A stretch of 64,000 nt of DNA from Collimonas sp. OK242. Its GTDB lineage: Bacteria > Pseudomonadota > Gammaproteobacteria > Burkholderiales > Burkholderiaceae_D. Shown piece after piece: positions 35,409 to 43,964 of the stretch. The position numbers and the translations under genes are program-made. Below the pieces are notes generated by a model that saw nothing but the letters and a program-made list of their open reading frames with translations, ran no database searches and was not told the origin of the DNA. Numbering within the stretch: the stretch's first letter is position 1; each line of letters begins with the position of its first letter. The DNA is taken from contig NZ_FNOR01000003.1 in assembly GCF_900107095.1 (NCBI RefSeq), positions 248,001-312,000 of the forward strand, written 5' to 3'.

Positions 35409-36991
35409 CAAACCTCCAGTAAAGAAACTAAATTTTCCTGCGCCTCGGCGTAGGCCCGTGCATAAGCCAGCTCTCCCGGCGACTCGGCATGAATGGTCAA
35501 CAACGGTTGCCCGACCTCGACCCGCATGCCCAGCGGAGCCTGGAAAACAATTCCTGCGGCAGGCGCCTTCGGTGCGCCCGCAAGTTTGGCAATGCTGGCC
35601 AATCTTCGGTTATCGATCGCCACCACCCTGCCTCGATGCAGGGACAGGACGGGATGGGTGTATGTGGCCTGAGGCGGTATCCGCATGCCGCCCTGGGCTT
35701 CGCAGATCGCCTGGAATTTCCGCCAGGCGGCGCCGCTATCGAGTACATTGGCAGCCAGCGCCATGCCCTGGCCGGCTTCAGCCTTACCTCCCAGTTCAAG
35801 CACGCTGGCGGTCAGCACCAGGGCTCGCTCGCGCAGATCTTGCGGCGCATCGGCTGCGTTCTGCAAGATCGCGAGCACATCGCGCGCCTCCAGAGCCGGG
35901 CCGATGCCACGCCCTATCGGCTGCCTACCGTCGGTCATGACCGGCTTGACCGCAATGCCCAGTGCGGCGCCGACCTTGACCAGCCGTTCAGCCAATGCTT
36001 GCGCGGCTTCCGGCGACCTGACCTTGGCGGTTAGTCCGACTGGCAAGTCGATCACGACATGGGTCGATCCTGCGGCGATTTTCTTGGACAAAACGGAAGC
36101 GACCAGCAGGCCGTCGCTGTCCAGGTCTAGCGGATGTTCCACCCGTATCAGCAGGTCGTCGGCAGGACTCAGGCTGACGGCGCCACCCCAGGCGATGCAA
36201 CCGTTTTCGCGCTCGACCACATGGCGCATGCCGGCAATATCCAGCGCTACCGGCGCCAGGGTTTCCATGGTATCGGCGGTACCGGCTGGCGAAGTGATGG
36301 CGCGCGAGGAGGTTTTAGGAATAGTCAAGCCGCAGGCGGCGACGATGGGCACGATCAATAAGGTGGTGCGGTTGCCAGGCAAGCCGCCGACGCAATGCTT
36401 GTCGACCACGATGTCGGCATCCCATTGCAGCCGCTGCCCTACCTTGACCATCGCATCGGTCAACGCTATCGTTTCGGTCAGGTCCAGGCGGCTGCCGGAA
36501 CAGGCCGTGATCAAGGCCGCCATTTCGATATGCGAATAACGACCGGCAACGATATCGTGCACGATGGCATTGACGCCATCGGAAGTAAAAGGGCGGCCAT
36601 AGATTTTCGCCCGCACCGATGAAAATGACTGCACTGGCGCCGGGTGTGCTATCCGCACCAGGTCGCCATCAGCGCCGCCGAGCGCGCGCCAGGCCGCTTC
36701 CGACAATCCGACCTCCTGCATGGCAATCATCGGGAAATGTACGACATTGAGAGTAGCGATGATATGCCGGTCGCCACGCCACACTTCGACCCGAGAGTGC
36801 GCTTCGAATCCCTCCGATTTGCAGATATCGCAATCGCTGCGCATGTATGCAACCAATTCCTGGTAAGTATCGATGCCGACGCGCCGCATCCGCAAACCGC
36901 CTGCCACAGGTCCGCAGCTTGCCTGCGCCGGCACGGGCTTGTGATAAATCGGCTTGTGATCGATCGACTTGCGATAATTGCGGTCGCTCAT
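35408..36991 (-). CDS. Thymidine/AMP phosphorylase family protein
   Basis: 527 residues, longer than bacterial DeoA (about 440) because of an extra N-terminal domain (1-110), as in archaeal AMP phosphorylase. The phosphate site reads KHCVGGLPGNRTT and the catalytic stretch KTSSRAITSPAGTADTME, both in the archaeal style. The C-terminal barrel-sandwich domain (about 430-527) is present. Members phosphorolyse thymidine or nucleoside 5'-monophosphates; AMP phosphorylase gives ribose 1,5-bisphosphate and base. It overlaps the MBL RNase gene by four bases and touches the PRPP-synthetase-like gene, so all three are made together. Substrate is undetermined. Confidence 0.88.
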   Translation of the reverse strand: MSDRNYRKSIDHKPIYHKPVPAQASCGPVAGGLRMRRVGIDTYQELVAYMRSDCDICKSEGFEAHSRVEVWRGDRHIIATLNVVHFPMIAMQEVGLSEAAWRALGGADGDLVRIAHPAPVQSFSSVRAKIYGRPFTSDGVNAIVHDIVAGRYSHIEMAALITACSGSRLDLTETIALTDAMVKVGQRLQWDADIVVDKHCVGGLPGNRTTLLIVPIVAACGLTIPKTSSRAITSPAGTADTMETLAPVALDIAGMRHVVERENGCIAWGGAVSLSPADDLLIRVEHPLDLDSDGLLVASVLSKKIAAGSTHVVIDLPVGLTAKVRSPEAAQALAERLVKVGAALGIAVKPVMTDGRQPIGRGIGPALEARDVLAILQNAADAPQDLRERALVLTASVLELGGKAEAGQGMALAANVLDSGAAWRKFQAICEAQGGMRIPPQATYTHPVLSLHRGRVVAIDNRRLASIAKLAGAPKAPAAGIVFQAPLGMRVEVGQPLLTIHAESPGELAYARAYAEAQENLVSLLEV

Positions 36992-38349
36992 GGCAACTCC
37001 ACGCTTTCCAGGTAATCAGGCACCCGGCAAGGCCAATGCAATTTTTCTTCGATCCGCCTGCGCAATGCATCCGCCGCCGCCGGCTCGCCATGCGTGATGA
37101 ACGTTTGCTTGGGAGGCTTCGAAAAATGCGACAGCCAGTCGAGTATCTCGTCGGCGTCGGCATGCGCCGACATATTGTCGATCTGGCTTACCTGCGCACG
37201 CAGCCGCACATACTCGCCGTGGATCTTGATCGCATCGGCGCCGGCAATCATGGCGGCGCCGCGTGTGCCGCCTGCCTGGAAACCGACGAACAGGATGGTA
37301 TTGCGCGGATCGGGGGCGAAAGCCTTCAAATGATGCAAAACCCGCCCTCCTGTCGCCATGCCGCTGGCCGCGATAATGACCATCGGCTGCTGCCTTTGAT
37401 TCAAGGCAATCGACTCCTCTACACTGTTGACAATCTTGGCCGTGCTGAACATGGCCTCGCATTGCTGGTAATCGAGCCGGTGGTCTTGCCTGTGCTTGTG
37501 ATAAATCTCGGTGGCATTGACCGCCATCGGACTGTTCAGGTAGATCGGCAGCGCTGCCGCAATATCGCCACTGGCCTTGAGCAGATGAATGGCATAGAGC
37601 AGGGCCTGGGCGCGCCCTACCGCAAAAGACGGAATGACGGTTACTCCGCCGCGAGCGGCGGTATCGCGTATCGTCTTGCCCAGCAAGATGGCGGGGTCGG
37701 CAGTATCGTGGCGGCGATCGCCGTAGGTCGATTCAAGCACCAGATAGTCGGTCTTTTCGATCAGAGACGGTGGCAACATGATCAAATCATTGGGCCGCCC
37801 CAGGTCTCCGGAAAACGTGATGGTCGTCTCTGCGCTTCGCAACGATACGATGGCCGCTCCCAGGATATGGCCGGCACGGTGCAAATGCGCGCTGAGGCCT
37901 GCGCATACCTGAAAATCGGTATCGAACCGGACCGGGGAAAAAAAGGCAAGCGATCGTACCGCGTCGGCTTCCGAATACAATGGCAGGGCGGGACTGTGTT
38001 TGGAGAAGCCGTGACGATTCGCATAGCTGGCCTCCTCTTCCTGCAGATGGCCGCTGTCTGGAAGCAGAATCTTGCACAGTTCGAAAGTCGCCTCGCTACA
38101 GTAGATCTTCCCCTTGAAGCCGTTCTTGACCAGTAGCGGCAGATAGCCGCTATGGTCGAGATGCGCATGGGTCAGGATCACTGCATCCAGCTCCGACGGC
38201 TGCAGCGGCAGGCGTTCCCAGTTACGCAGGCGCAATTGCTTATATCCCTGGAACAGGCCGCAATCTACCAGTACTTTCGCTGAACCGGCGCTGAGCAGGT
38301 ATTTTGAACCTGTCACGGTCCCGGTGGCGCCCAAAAATTGGATGTTCAT
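36988..38349 (-). CDS. Beta-CASP metallo-beta-lactamase RNase
   Basis: 453 residues. The metallo-beta-lactamase motif THAHLDHSGYLP, a further metal histidine in HRAGHILGAA, DLGRPND, and beta-CASP motifs (LESTYGDRRH, IPSFAVGRAQALLY, NSPMAVNATEIY, ASGMATGGRVLHHL, MSAHADADEILDWL) indicate an intact two-zinc nuclease of the CPSF-73/YSH1-like group. These enzymes cut RNA. A K+ channel gene lies 20 bp upstream; downstream the phosphorylase gene overlaps by ATGA. It could supply RNA fragments for the nucleotide recycling implied by its neighbours. Confidence 0.9.
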   Translation of the reverse strand: MNIQFLGATGTVTGSKYLLSAGSAKVLVDCGLFQGYKQLRLRNWERLPLQPSELDAVILTHAHLDHSGYLPLLVKNGFKGKIYCSEATFELCKILLPDSGHLQEEEASYANRHGFSKHSPALPLYSEADAVRSLAFFSPVRFDTDFQVCAGLSAHLHRAGHILGAAIVSLRSAETTITFSGDLGRPNDLIMLPPSLIEKTDYLVLESTYGDRRHDTADPAILLGKTIRDTAARGGVTVIPSFAVGRAQALLYAIHLLKASGDIAAALPIYLNSPMAVNATEIYHKHRQDHRLDYQQCEAMFSTAKIVNSVEESIALNQRQQPMVIIAASGMATGGRVLHHLKAFAPDPRNTILFVGFQAGGTRGAAMIAGADAIKIHGEYVRLRAQVSQIDNMSAHADADEILDWLSHFSKPPKQTFITHGEPAAADALRRRIEEKLHWPCRVPDYLESVELP

Positions 38350-38369
38350 ATTTGATTTCTTCTATGGGT

Positions 38370-39134
38370 TCAGACACGGATCAATTCTTTGCCGGCACTG
38401 TCGGCATCCTCGCTGCCAGATTCAGGATGCGAAGATCGCAATTCTTCATGCAATAGCGAGATTTCCCTGCGCAGCATGCGCATGTCCGCGTGCAGCTCGC
38501 GTTCCAGCCGTTTCTCATCCTCGCCCACCAGCATTGCCGATATGCTCGCGGTGACAACCGAAAACAAGGCATAGCCCAGCAATACGATAAAGGCAGCGAA
38601 AATCCTGGAGGCTGGCGTGGACGGGACCAGGTCGCCATAGCCAACCGTCGCCCCTGTAATGAATGCCAGCCAGACCCCGTCGGCATAGCTATGGACGCGC
38701 GGTTCCAGCCAGAAGAAACCGGCTCCGGCCACAGCCAGTACCGCGATGGCGAGCGCCACCACATGCAGCAGCCGGCGTGGCACCACGTAGGCTCCCAACA
38801 GCATCGACAAACGCAGGAAAACGATAGCGCAATAAGCCATCCGCAAAATCCATTCGGCCACGGACCATGGCGGATTGCTTGGCCAGGCGCTGAGCACCGC
38901 TCCGGAAAAAATCACCAGATTCAATGCCACCACGCCGTCATGCCAGCCATGGGCCCTGGTCCGTATCAGCAGATCGGCGGCAACCATGGCAGCGACGGCT
39001 GCATACAGCCCGCTGCCGACATGGCGATAGAACAGCTCCGGCCCTGCCAGCACCAGGTAGAAAGCGGGAATCGACAGGAGTAATGCCCCTGGCATCAATA
39101 TTTTCAGTGGCCAGGGCAGTATTGAATTTTTCAT
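38370..39134 (-). CDS. Two-pore-type potassium channel (TVGYGD filter)
   Basis: 254 residues from the ATG at 39134. Earlier in-frame starts (39188, 39227) exist, but an FNR box at 39214-39227 implies that transcription begins near 39179, so the shorter form is preferred. About six membrane helices; the pore has ITGATVGYGDLVPSTPASR. The cytoplasmic tail (about 200-254) is a charged coiled coil without an RCK nucleotide-binding domain. It heads a five-gene minus-strand operon ending with the Pat-like gene. K+ release may help cells keep membrane potential in energy stress; this is inference. Confidence 0.85.
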   Translation of the reverse strand: MKNSILPWPLKILMPGALLLSIPAFYLVLAGPELFYRHVGSGLYAAVAAMVAADLLIRTRAHGWHDGVVALNLVIFSGAVLSAWPSNPPWSVAEWILRMAYCAIVFLRLSMLLGAYVVPRRLLHVVALAIAVLAVAGAGFFWLEPRVHSYADGVWLAFITGATVGYGDLVPSTPASRIFAAFIVLLGYALFSVVTASISAMLVGEDEKRLERELHADMRMLRREISLLHEELRSSHPESGSEDADSAGKELIRV

Positions 39135-39213
39135 GCGATTTCCATCAGCAGCTACGCGCAGCGGCACAAGTAACGATGTTTCAGACATATTGACGGAGAT
39201 CGCCGGCGGCAAT

Positions 39214-39227
39214 TTGCGCTGGATCAA
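39214..39227. promoter_or_regulatory. FNR-like half-perfect box (K+ channel operon)
   Basis: On the minus strand TTGATCCAGCGCAA: left half perfect, right half degenerate. TATGTC near 39184 is a suitable -10 for the 7-kb operon 39134-32049. Confidence 0.5.
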
Positions 39228-39284
39228 AAATACGCTGGAATTTCAGAAGCAGCCTAGGGCCTGCCTCGGGTCGCGGCGGCGTGT

Positions 39285-39298
39285 TTGATCTATGTCAA
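39285..39298. promoter_or_regulatory. FNR/Anr box (universal stress operon)
   Basis: TTGATCTATGTCAA, one mismatch. A -10 TACAAT at 39339-39344 places the start about 60 bases downstream of the box centre, a class I-type distance. Confidence 0.7.
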
Positions 39299-39443
39299 CT
39301 ATCCCGGCAATTGCGCTTGCCGGCTTGCGCCCAAGACATACAATGATAGTCAAGGCATGAACGCCTAAGGCGTCATCAGGCCGTTCATATCGACACTTGC
39401 CACGAACCGGCGATCGCCCGCATTTCCTTTGTTGAGAAACATC

Positions 39444-39950
39444 ATGGCCATATACAAGAAGATCCTGCTTGCTGTCGATGGCAGCCCCACGTCCGCCCAA
39501 GCGCTGATGCAGATCGCCAACTTCGCAGCGCCCGACACCACGGTGCGTGTGGTGCATGTGGTGGAAGATCCGCTTACCACCTATCCGATGATCAATGACG
39601 ATTTCACCTATATCGAACTGTTGCGTGAAGTAAGCTTGACTGAAGGTAAAAAAATACTGGCGACGGCAGAAGCTGACTTGCAGTCGCAAGGTTATACAGT
39701 GCAAACCAGCCTGCTCGACCTGCGTGGCATGGACTGCGACATTCCCGGAGCCATCAAGGCGGAAGGTGAAAAATGGGGGGCCGACCTGACAGTGCTGGGC
39801 ACCCACGGGCGGCGCGGGGTACGACGCCTGCTGATGGGCAGCGTTGCCGAGCATTTCGTGCGCATTTCAGAGCGCCCGGTGCTATTGGTGCACGCCAATG
39901 AGCAAGCGTCCAAAAAACCGGAGCAGGCAACTCCTGCGGCGAAGGAGTGA
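39444..39950 (+). CDS. Universal stress protein UspA family (first of pair)
   Basis: 168 residues from the ATG at 39444. Single Usp domain: IYKKILLAVDGSPTSAQALM, long variable middle, and the ATP-binding loop VLGTHGRRGVRRLLMGSVAE followed by RPVLLVHA. The complete GxxG-type nucleotide motif suggests ATP binding. It is paired with a second Usp gene beginning 8 bp after its stop. The short tail rich in Lys/Ala/Glu is probably disordered. Confidence 0.92.
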   Translation: MAIYKKILLAVDGSPTSAQALMQIANFAAPDTTVRVVHVVEDPLTTYPMINDDFTYIELLREVSLTEGKKILATAEADLQSQGYTVQTSLLDLRGMDCDIPGAIKAEGEKWGADLTVLGTHGRRGVRRLLMGSVAEHFVRISERPVLLVHANEQASKKPEQATPAAKE

Positions 39951-39957
39951 AACCATC

Positions 39958-40410
39958 ATGCTGAAGCGTATCCTGGTCGCGATAGATGGCAGCGAACTTG
40001 CGCAGAACGCCTTGCGGCAGGCCTGCTTATTGGCAAAGACGCAAGGTTGCGAGGTTCGCGCGCTGTATGTCAATGTCGACCCGCTACTCTCCTTTCCTCT
40101 GCTTGGCGTCGTATATTTCCAGCGCGAGCAGATGCTGCAGGCGGCAGCCGAGCAAGCCATCAACCTCAGGAAGGCCGCCTTGCACATTTTCGACGATTTC
40201 GGCCTCCGCGGCGAGGTACAGATATTGGATCTGCAAGAGCGCGGCAAACGGGTGGCAGACCTCATCCGGGAAGTGGCGAAACGGTGGGACGCCAGTGTGG
40301 TCGTGATGGGATCGCATGGCTTGCAAGGCATGCAACGGCTCATGCTGGGCAGCGTTGCCGAACACTATCTGCGTATTGCCGACCGTCCGGTAATGATCAT
40401 CAAATCCTGA
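39958..40410 (+). CDS. Universal stress protein UspA family (second of pair)
   Basis: 150 residues from the ATG at 39958, with AAGGAG ten bases upstream inside the end of the preceding gene. It opens MLKRILVAIDGSELAQNALR and has the ATP loop VMGSHGLQGMQRLMLGSVAE and RPVMIIKS. The two adjacent Usp proteins are clearly different in the middle region, suggesting an old duplication. The DUF4010 gene begins 28 bp later and may share the transcript. Confidence 0.92.
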   Translation: MLKRILVAIDGSELAQNALRQACLLAKTQGCEVRALYVNVDPLLSFPLLGVVYFQREQMLQAAAEQAINLRKAALHIFDDFGLRGEVQILDLQERGKRVADLIREVAKRWDASVVVMGSHGLQGMQRLMLGSVAEHYLRIADRPVMIIKS

Positions 40411-40438
40411 CGACGGGAGCGGCGTCGGCCGAACCGCA

Positions 40439-41680
40439 ATGACACTGCCGGCTGACCTTGTCGCACCATTGGCGGTCGCCGCCGGCATTGGCCTGCTGAT
40501 CGGCGCCGAACGCGAGCGCCGCAAAGGTGATGGCCCGACGCGTAGTCCTGCCGGCATTCGTACTTTCACGCTAGTCTCCCTATTGGGCTCTATGAGCATG
40601 CTGCTCGATAGCGCTCTATTGCTGGTGGCCCTGACCCTTGCCGTGGCGGCACTTCTTGCCGTTGCCTATTTCAAGCAATCTCATGACGACCCCGGCTTAA
40701 CCACTGAAACGGCATTGATCCTGACGCTGCTGCTGGGCGCCTTGGCTGTGCGGGAAATCCAGCTGGCGGCAGCGCTGAGCGTGTTGGTGGCCATCGTGCT
40801 GGCGGCCCGGGACAGATTGCATCATTTTGCGCGTTCCATTCTCAGCCAGAGAGAATGGAACAATGCACTAGTCTTGGGCGCCGCTGTTTTCGTATTGTGG
40901 CCGCTCATGCCGGATCGAACCATCGATCCTTACGGGGTGCTCAATCTGCATACGATCTGGCGCTTCGTCATATTGATGCTGCTCATCGGCGCATTGGGCC
41001 ACATTACGCAAAGAGTGCTCGGAGCGAGACTCGGTTTGCCGCTGACCGGCCTGTTTTCCGGCTTCGTGTCGAGCATTGCCACCATAGGCGCAATGGGCGT
41101 TCGCGTCACCCAGGCGCCGGATCAGCTAAATGCCGCAGCCACCGGCGCGGTATTGTCTACGGTATCGACACTATTGCAGTTGGCGATAGTGATCGCGGCA
41201 ACCCACCGGCCTACCCTTCTGGCGCTAGCTTTGCCCTTAGCCTGCGGACTGGTTGCGGCATTGCTTTATGCAGCGCTGATGATAGCCTTGTCGGCGCATT
41301 CCCAGCCTGGCCCCGCGCTGCAACTCGGCAGCCCGTTCGATATGAAAGGCGCCCTGCTGCTGTCACTCATCATTTCCGGCATTCTGCTGATGTCGGGCGC
41401 TTTCTCATCCTGGTTTGGCAGCAACGGTATCCTATTAGCATCTTTTATAGGCGGATTTGCCGACGCGCACTCGGTCGCAGTTTCAGCGGCATCCTTGGCC
41501 GCCCAGGGAAAAATCAGCAGCCACGCTGCCGCCGCACCGATACTCGCCGGATTGACCGCCAATAGCCTTTCCAAGTGCGTGGTAGCCTTGACCAGCGGTA
41601 ATCGGGATTTTGCGAAGCGGGTGATCCCCGGCCTGTTCCTGGTGACCTTTATGGCCTGGGCCGGCCTGGCACTGAGTTGA
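40439..41680 (+). CDS. MgtC/DUF4010 family membrane protein
   Basis: 413 residues with about twelve membrane helices. The N-terminal part (to about 130) resembles the MgtC/SapB region (AAGIGLLIGAERERRKG, with the conserved GxERE). The rest is the DUF4010 domain with LTGLFSGFVSSIATIGAMG and GFADAHSVAVSAASLA. The biochemical role is unknown; MgtC relatives affect Mg2+ and ATP homeostasis. It lies 28 bp after the Usp pair in the same orientation, so it is likely part of the FNR-box operon starting at 39285. Confidence 0.82.
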   Translation: MTLPADLVAPLAVAAGIGLLIGAERERRKGDGPTRSPAGIRTFTLVSLLGSMSMLLDSALLLVALTLAVAALLAVAYFKQSHDDPGLTTETALILTLLLGALAVREIQLAAALSVLVAIVLAARDRLHHFARSILSQREWNNALVLGAAVFVLWPLMPDRTIDPYGVLNLHTIWRFVILMLLIGALGHITQRVLGARLGLPLTGLFSGFVSSIATIGAMGVRVTQAPDQLNAAATGAVLSTVSTLLQLAIVIAATHRPTLLALALPLACGLVAALLYAALMIALSAHSQPGPALQLGSPFDMKGALLLSLIISGILLMSGAFSSWFGSNGILLASFIGGFADAHSVAVSAASLAAQGKISSHAAAAPILAGLTANSLSKCVVALTSGNRDFAKRVIPGLFLVTFMAWAGLALS

Positions 41681-41830
41681 GCAAACTGGCAGGTGGCATG
41701 TGAAACAATCGTCAACATCCAGGAATACGCTTGCCGAATCGCTCAATCTCATGGGCGCATCGCCATTCCTGATCGGAACACAGTGAAATCTTGATCGTTG
41801 GCAACTGCGCTCCCGAAAACCCGCGAATCT

Positions 41831-41844
41831 TTGATCGAAATCAA
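41831..41844. promoter_or_regulatory. FNR/Anr box (desaturase gene)
   Basis: TTGATCGAAATCAA, perfect consensus, 64 bp before the desaturase ATG. TTATAT near 41857 could be the -10. Confidence 0.75.
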
Positions 41845-41907
41845 CGTCAGGCCTGCTTATATCGCCTACGATCGGCTGGCATTTTTATCTTATCAAAGGT
41901 TTGCCAA

Positions 41908-42996
41908 ATGATTCCCATCCGCTTGCCCGATCCGGTATCGCCGTCAGCCGCCATGCCACACCGTAAAGTCATCCGCTCATGGCTGCTGCCTGTCGTACAG
42001 CGCAGCACGAGCCGCGCGCTGGCATTGGTCCTGCTTGACCTGCTTTTGTTTTCGCTGGCGATCGTCGCCACCGTCTGGTTGCAGAACATTGCGGCCAAAT
42101 TATTACTCGGCATGGTCGCCGGCTTCATCATCGGCCGCCTGTTCATTCTCGGCCACGATGCCTGCCATCAAAGCTTTACGCCGCACCGGCGCCTCAATCG
42201 CTGGCTCGGCCGCCTGGTTTTCCTGCCGTCGCTGACGCCATACAGCCTGTGGGATGTCGGCCATAACGTAGTGCATCACGGCTACACCAACCTGAAAGGT
42301 TTCGACTTTGTCTGGCATCCGCTGTCGCTGGAGGAATTCCAGGCCCTGCCGCGCTGGCGCCAATGGCTGGAGCGTTTCTATCGCAGCGGCTGGGGCCCCT
42401 GGCTGTACTACCTGGTTGAAATGTGGTGGCAACGCATGTATTTCCCCAGCAGCAAGACAATGCCGACCCGGCGTCCGGTATTCGTCTGGGATGGCGTGCT
42501 GGTCACGCTTGCAGCGACGTTCTGGATTGCCGCGCTCAGCATTGCCGCGATCTCGACCGGGCAGTCGGTGTGGCTGACCTTGCTGGCCGGCTTTGCGTTG
42601 CCGTTCCTGTTCTGGAATGCGATGATCGGCTTTGTGGTCTATGTTCACCATACCCATGCCGGCGTCGCCTGGTATGACCAGAAAACCGTGTGGGCGGCGG
42701 CGCAGCCATTTGTCTCTACTACGGTGCACCTGACGTTTCGCTATCGCATCGGCGCGCTCTTGCATCACATCATGGAGCACACCGCACACCACGTCGATAT
42801 GAGCATCCCGCTCTATCGCCTGAAAAAAGCACAGCAGATCCTGGAGGTCATGCTGCCGTCGCGCATAGTGATCCAGAAATTCTCCTGGCGCTGGTATTTT
42901 GATACGGCGCGCCGTTGCAAACTCTACGATTTTCAGCGCCGCTGCTGGACCGATTTTTCCGGCTTACCCACCAGCGCGTCGGTAAACGTGACCTGA
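41908..42996 (+). CDS. Membrane fatty acid desaturase
   Basis: 362 residues from the ATG at 41908. The three histidine boxes of di-iron membrane desaturases are present: HDACHQ (from residue 83), HNVVHHG (near 118) and HTAHHV (near 291), with four membrane helices around them. It would insert a double bond into a fatty acyl chain using O2 and electrons from a redox partner. A perfect FNR box upstream is unusual for an oxygen-consuming enzyme. The second Fnr gene starts 92 bp downstream on the same strand. Confidence 0.9.
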   Translation: MIPIRLPDPVSPSAAMPHRKVIRSWLLPVVQRSTSRALALVLLDLLLFSLAIVATVWLQNIAAKLLLGMVAGFIIGRLFILGHDACHQSFTPHRRLNRWLGRLVFLPSLTPYSLWDVGHNVVHHGYTNLKGFDFVWHPLSLEEFQALPRWRQWLERFYRSGWGPWLYYLVEMWWQRMYFPSSKTMPTRRPVFVWDGVLVTLAATFWIAALSIAAISTGQSVWLTLLAGFALPFLFWNAMIGFVVYVHHTHAGVAWYDQKTVWAAAQPFVSTTVHLTFRYRIGALLHHIMEHTAHHVDMSIPLYRLKKAQQILEVMLPSRIVIQKFSWRWYFDTARRCKLYDFQRRCWTDFSGLPTSASVNVT

Positions 42997-43088
42997 TCCA
43001 GCCTGGAATACTGCCATCAGGCGATGTCTGGCGTTAAAATAGCGTGTTGCGGCAAGCTGCAATGCCCTATCTTCTACCGGACTTCGCC

Positions 43089-43841
43089 ATGCACCAGCCT
43101 TCCACCCACACAGCGCCGTTGCTCGACCTCGCCGCCCTGCGCAACAGTTGCTCCTCATGCGGCATGGATCAGCTGTGCTTGCCAATGGGACTGGATGAGT
43201 CCGACATGCTGCGTCTGGACAACATCATCGGCCGCCGCCGTGTGCGCCGGGACGACACCCTGTATCGGATCGGCGACAAGTTCGCCTCGCTGTATGCGGT
43301 GCGGGTAGGACAGTTCAAGACCTATCAAGCCAATCCTGACGGCGCCCGGCAAATCACCGGCTTCCAGATGAGCGGCGAGTTGCTGGGCATGGATGCGATC
43401 AGTACTGACAGCCATCAATGCGATGCGGTGGCCATGGAGGACAGCGAGGTATGCGACATTCCGTTCGCCCGGCTGGAACAGCTGTTCGGCGATATCCCGA
43501 CGCTGCTACGGCATTTCCACCGCATCATGAGTAAGGAAATCACGCGCGAGCAAAGCGTGATTCTGTTGCTCGGCAATATGCGTGCCGAGCAGCGTTTTGC
43601 GGCGTTCCTGGTAAATCTGTCGTCGCGCTACGCCGCGCGCGGCTATTCAGCGACCAACTTCCAGTTACGTATGACGCGCGAGGATATCGGCAATTATCTT
43701 GGCTTGACGATCGAAAGCATCAGCCGCCTGCTGTCCAAGCTCAAGAAGGACGGCATACTGAAGGTCAGCAAACGGGATATCGAACTGGTCGATTTCCCGG
43801 CATTGAAAATATTGGCGATGGGCGCCGACGCCTGCAACTGA
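43089..43841 (+). CDS. fnr: Fnr/Anr-type oxygen-sensing regulator (copy 2)
   Basis: 250 residues from the ATG at 43089, exactly the length of E. coli FNR. The cysteines fall at C21, C24, C30 and C122, almost the E. coli numbering (20, 23, 29, 122), which supports this start over GTG 43044 or ATG 43062. The helix-turn-helix with TIESISRLLS reads the FNR box. This copy is the more canonical of the two in the window, and it lies close to the cbb3 oxidase genes, a usual place for the regulator. A large palindrome begins 4 bp after its stop. Confidence 0.94.
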   Translation: MHQPSTHTAPLLDLAALRNSCSSCGMDQLCLPMGLDESDMLRLDNIIGRRRVRRDDTLYRIGDKFASLYAVRVGQFKTYQANPDGARQITGFQMSGELLGMDAISTDSHQCDAVAMEDSEVCDIPFARLEQLFGDIPTLLRHFHRIMSKEITREQSVILLLGNMRAEQRFAAFLVNLSSRYAARGYSATNFQLRMTREDIGNYLGLTIESISRLLSKLKKDGILKVSKRDIELVDFPALKILAMGADACN

Positions 43842-43845
43842 GACT

Positions 43846-43957
43846 AGGGCGTGTTGCCATATGATTTGGGAGTGCGAACGCGCGGCAGGCGTTGCATGGC
43901 TTGCCAGCACACGTTCTGGTTTGAACGCATCTCCCAAATCATATGGCAATACGCCCT
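43846..43957. mobile_element. MITE-like 112-bp palindromic element or bidirectional terminator
   Basis: Two 31-32-bp arms (43846-43876 and 43926-43957), inverted with one mismatch and one indel, enclose about 49 bp. The ends are GGGCG...CGCCC flanked by TA on both sides (43845-43846, 43957-43958), like the TA duplication made by IS630/mariner-type elements. It fills almost the whole gap between the convergent fnr and ccoH stops. No U-tract is present, so the mobile-element reading is slightly favoured. Confidence 0.6.
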
Positions 43958-43964
43958 AAGCTGC

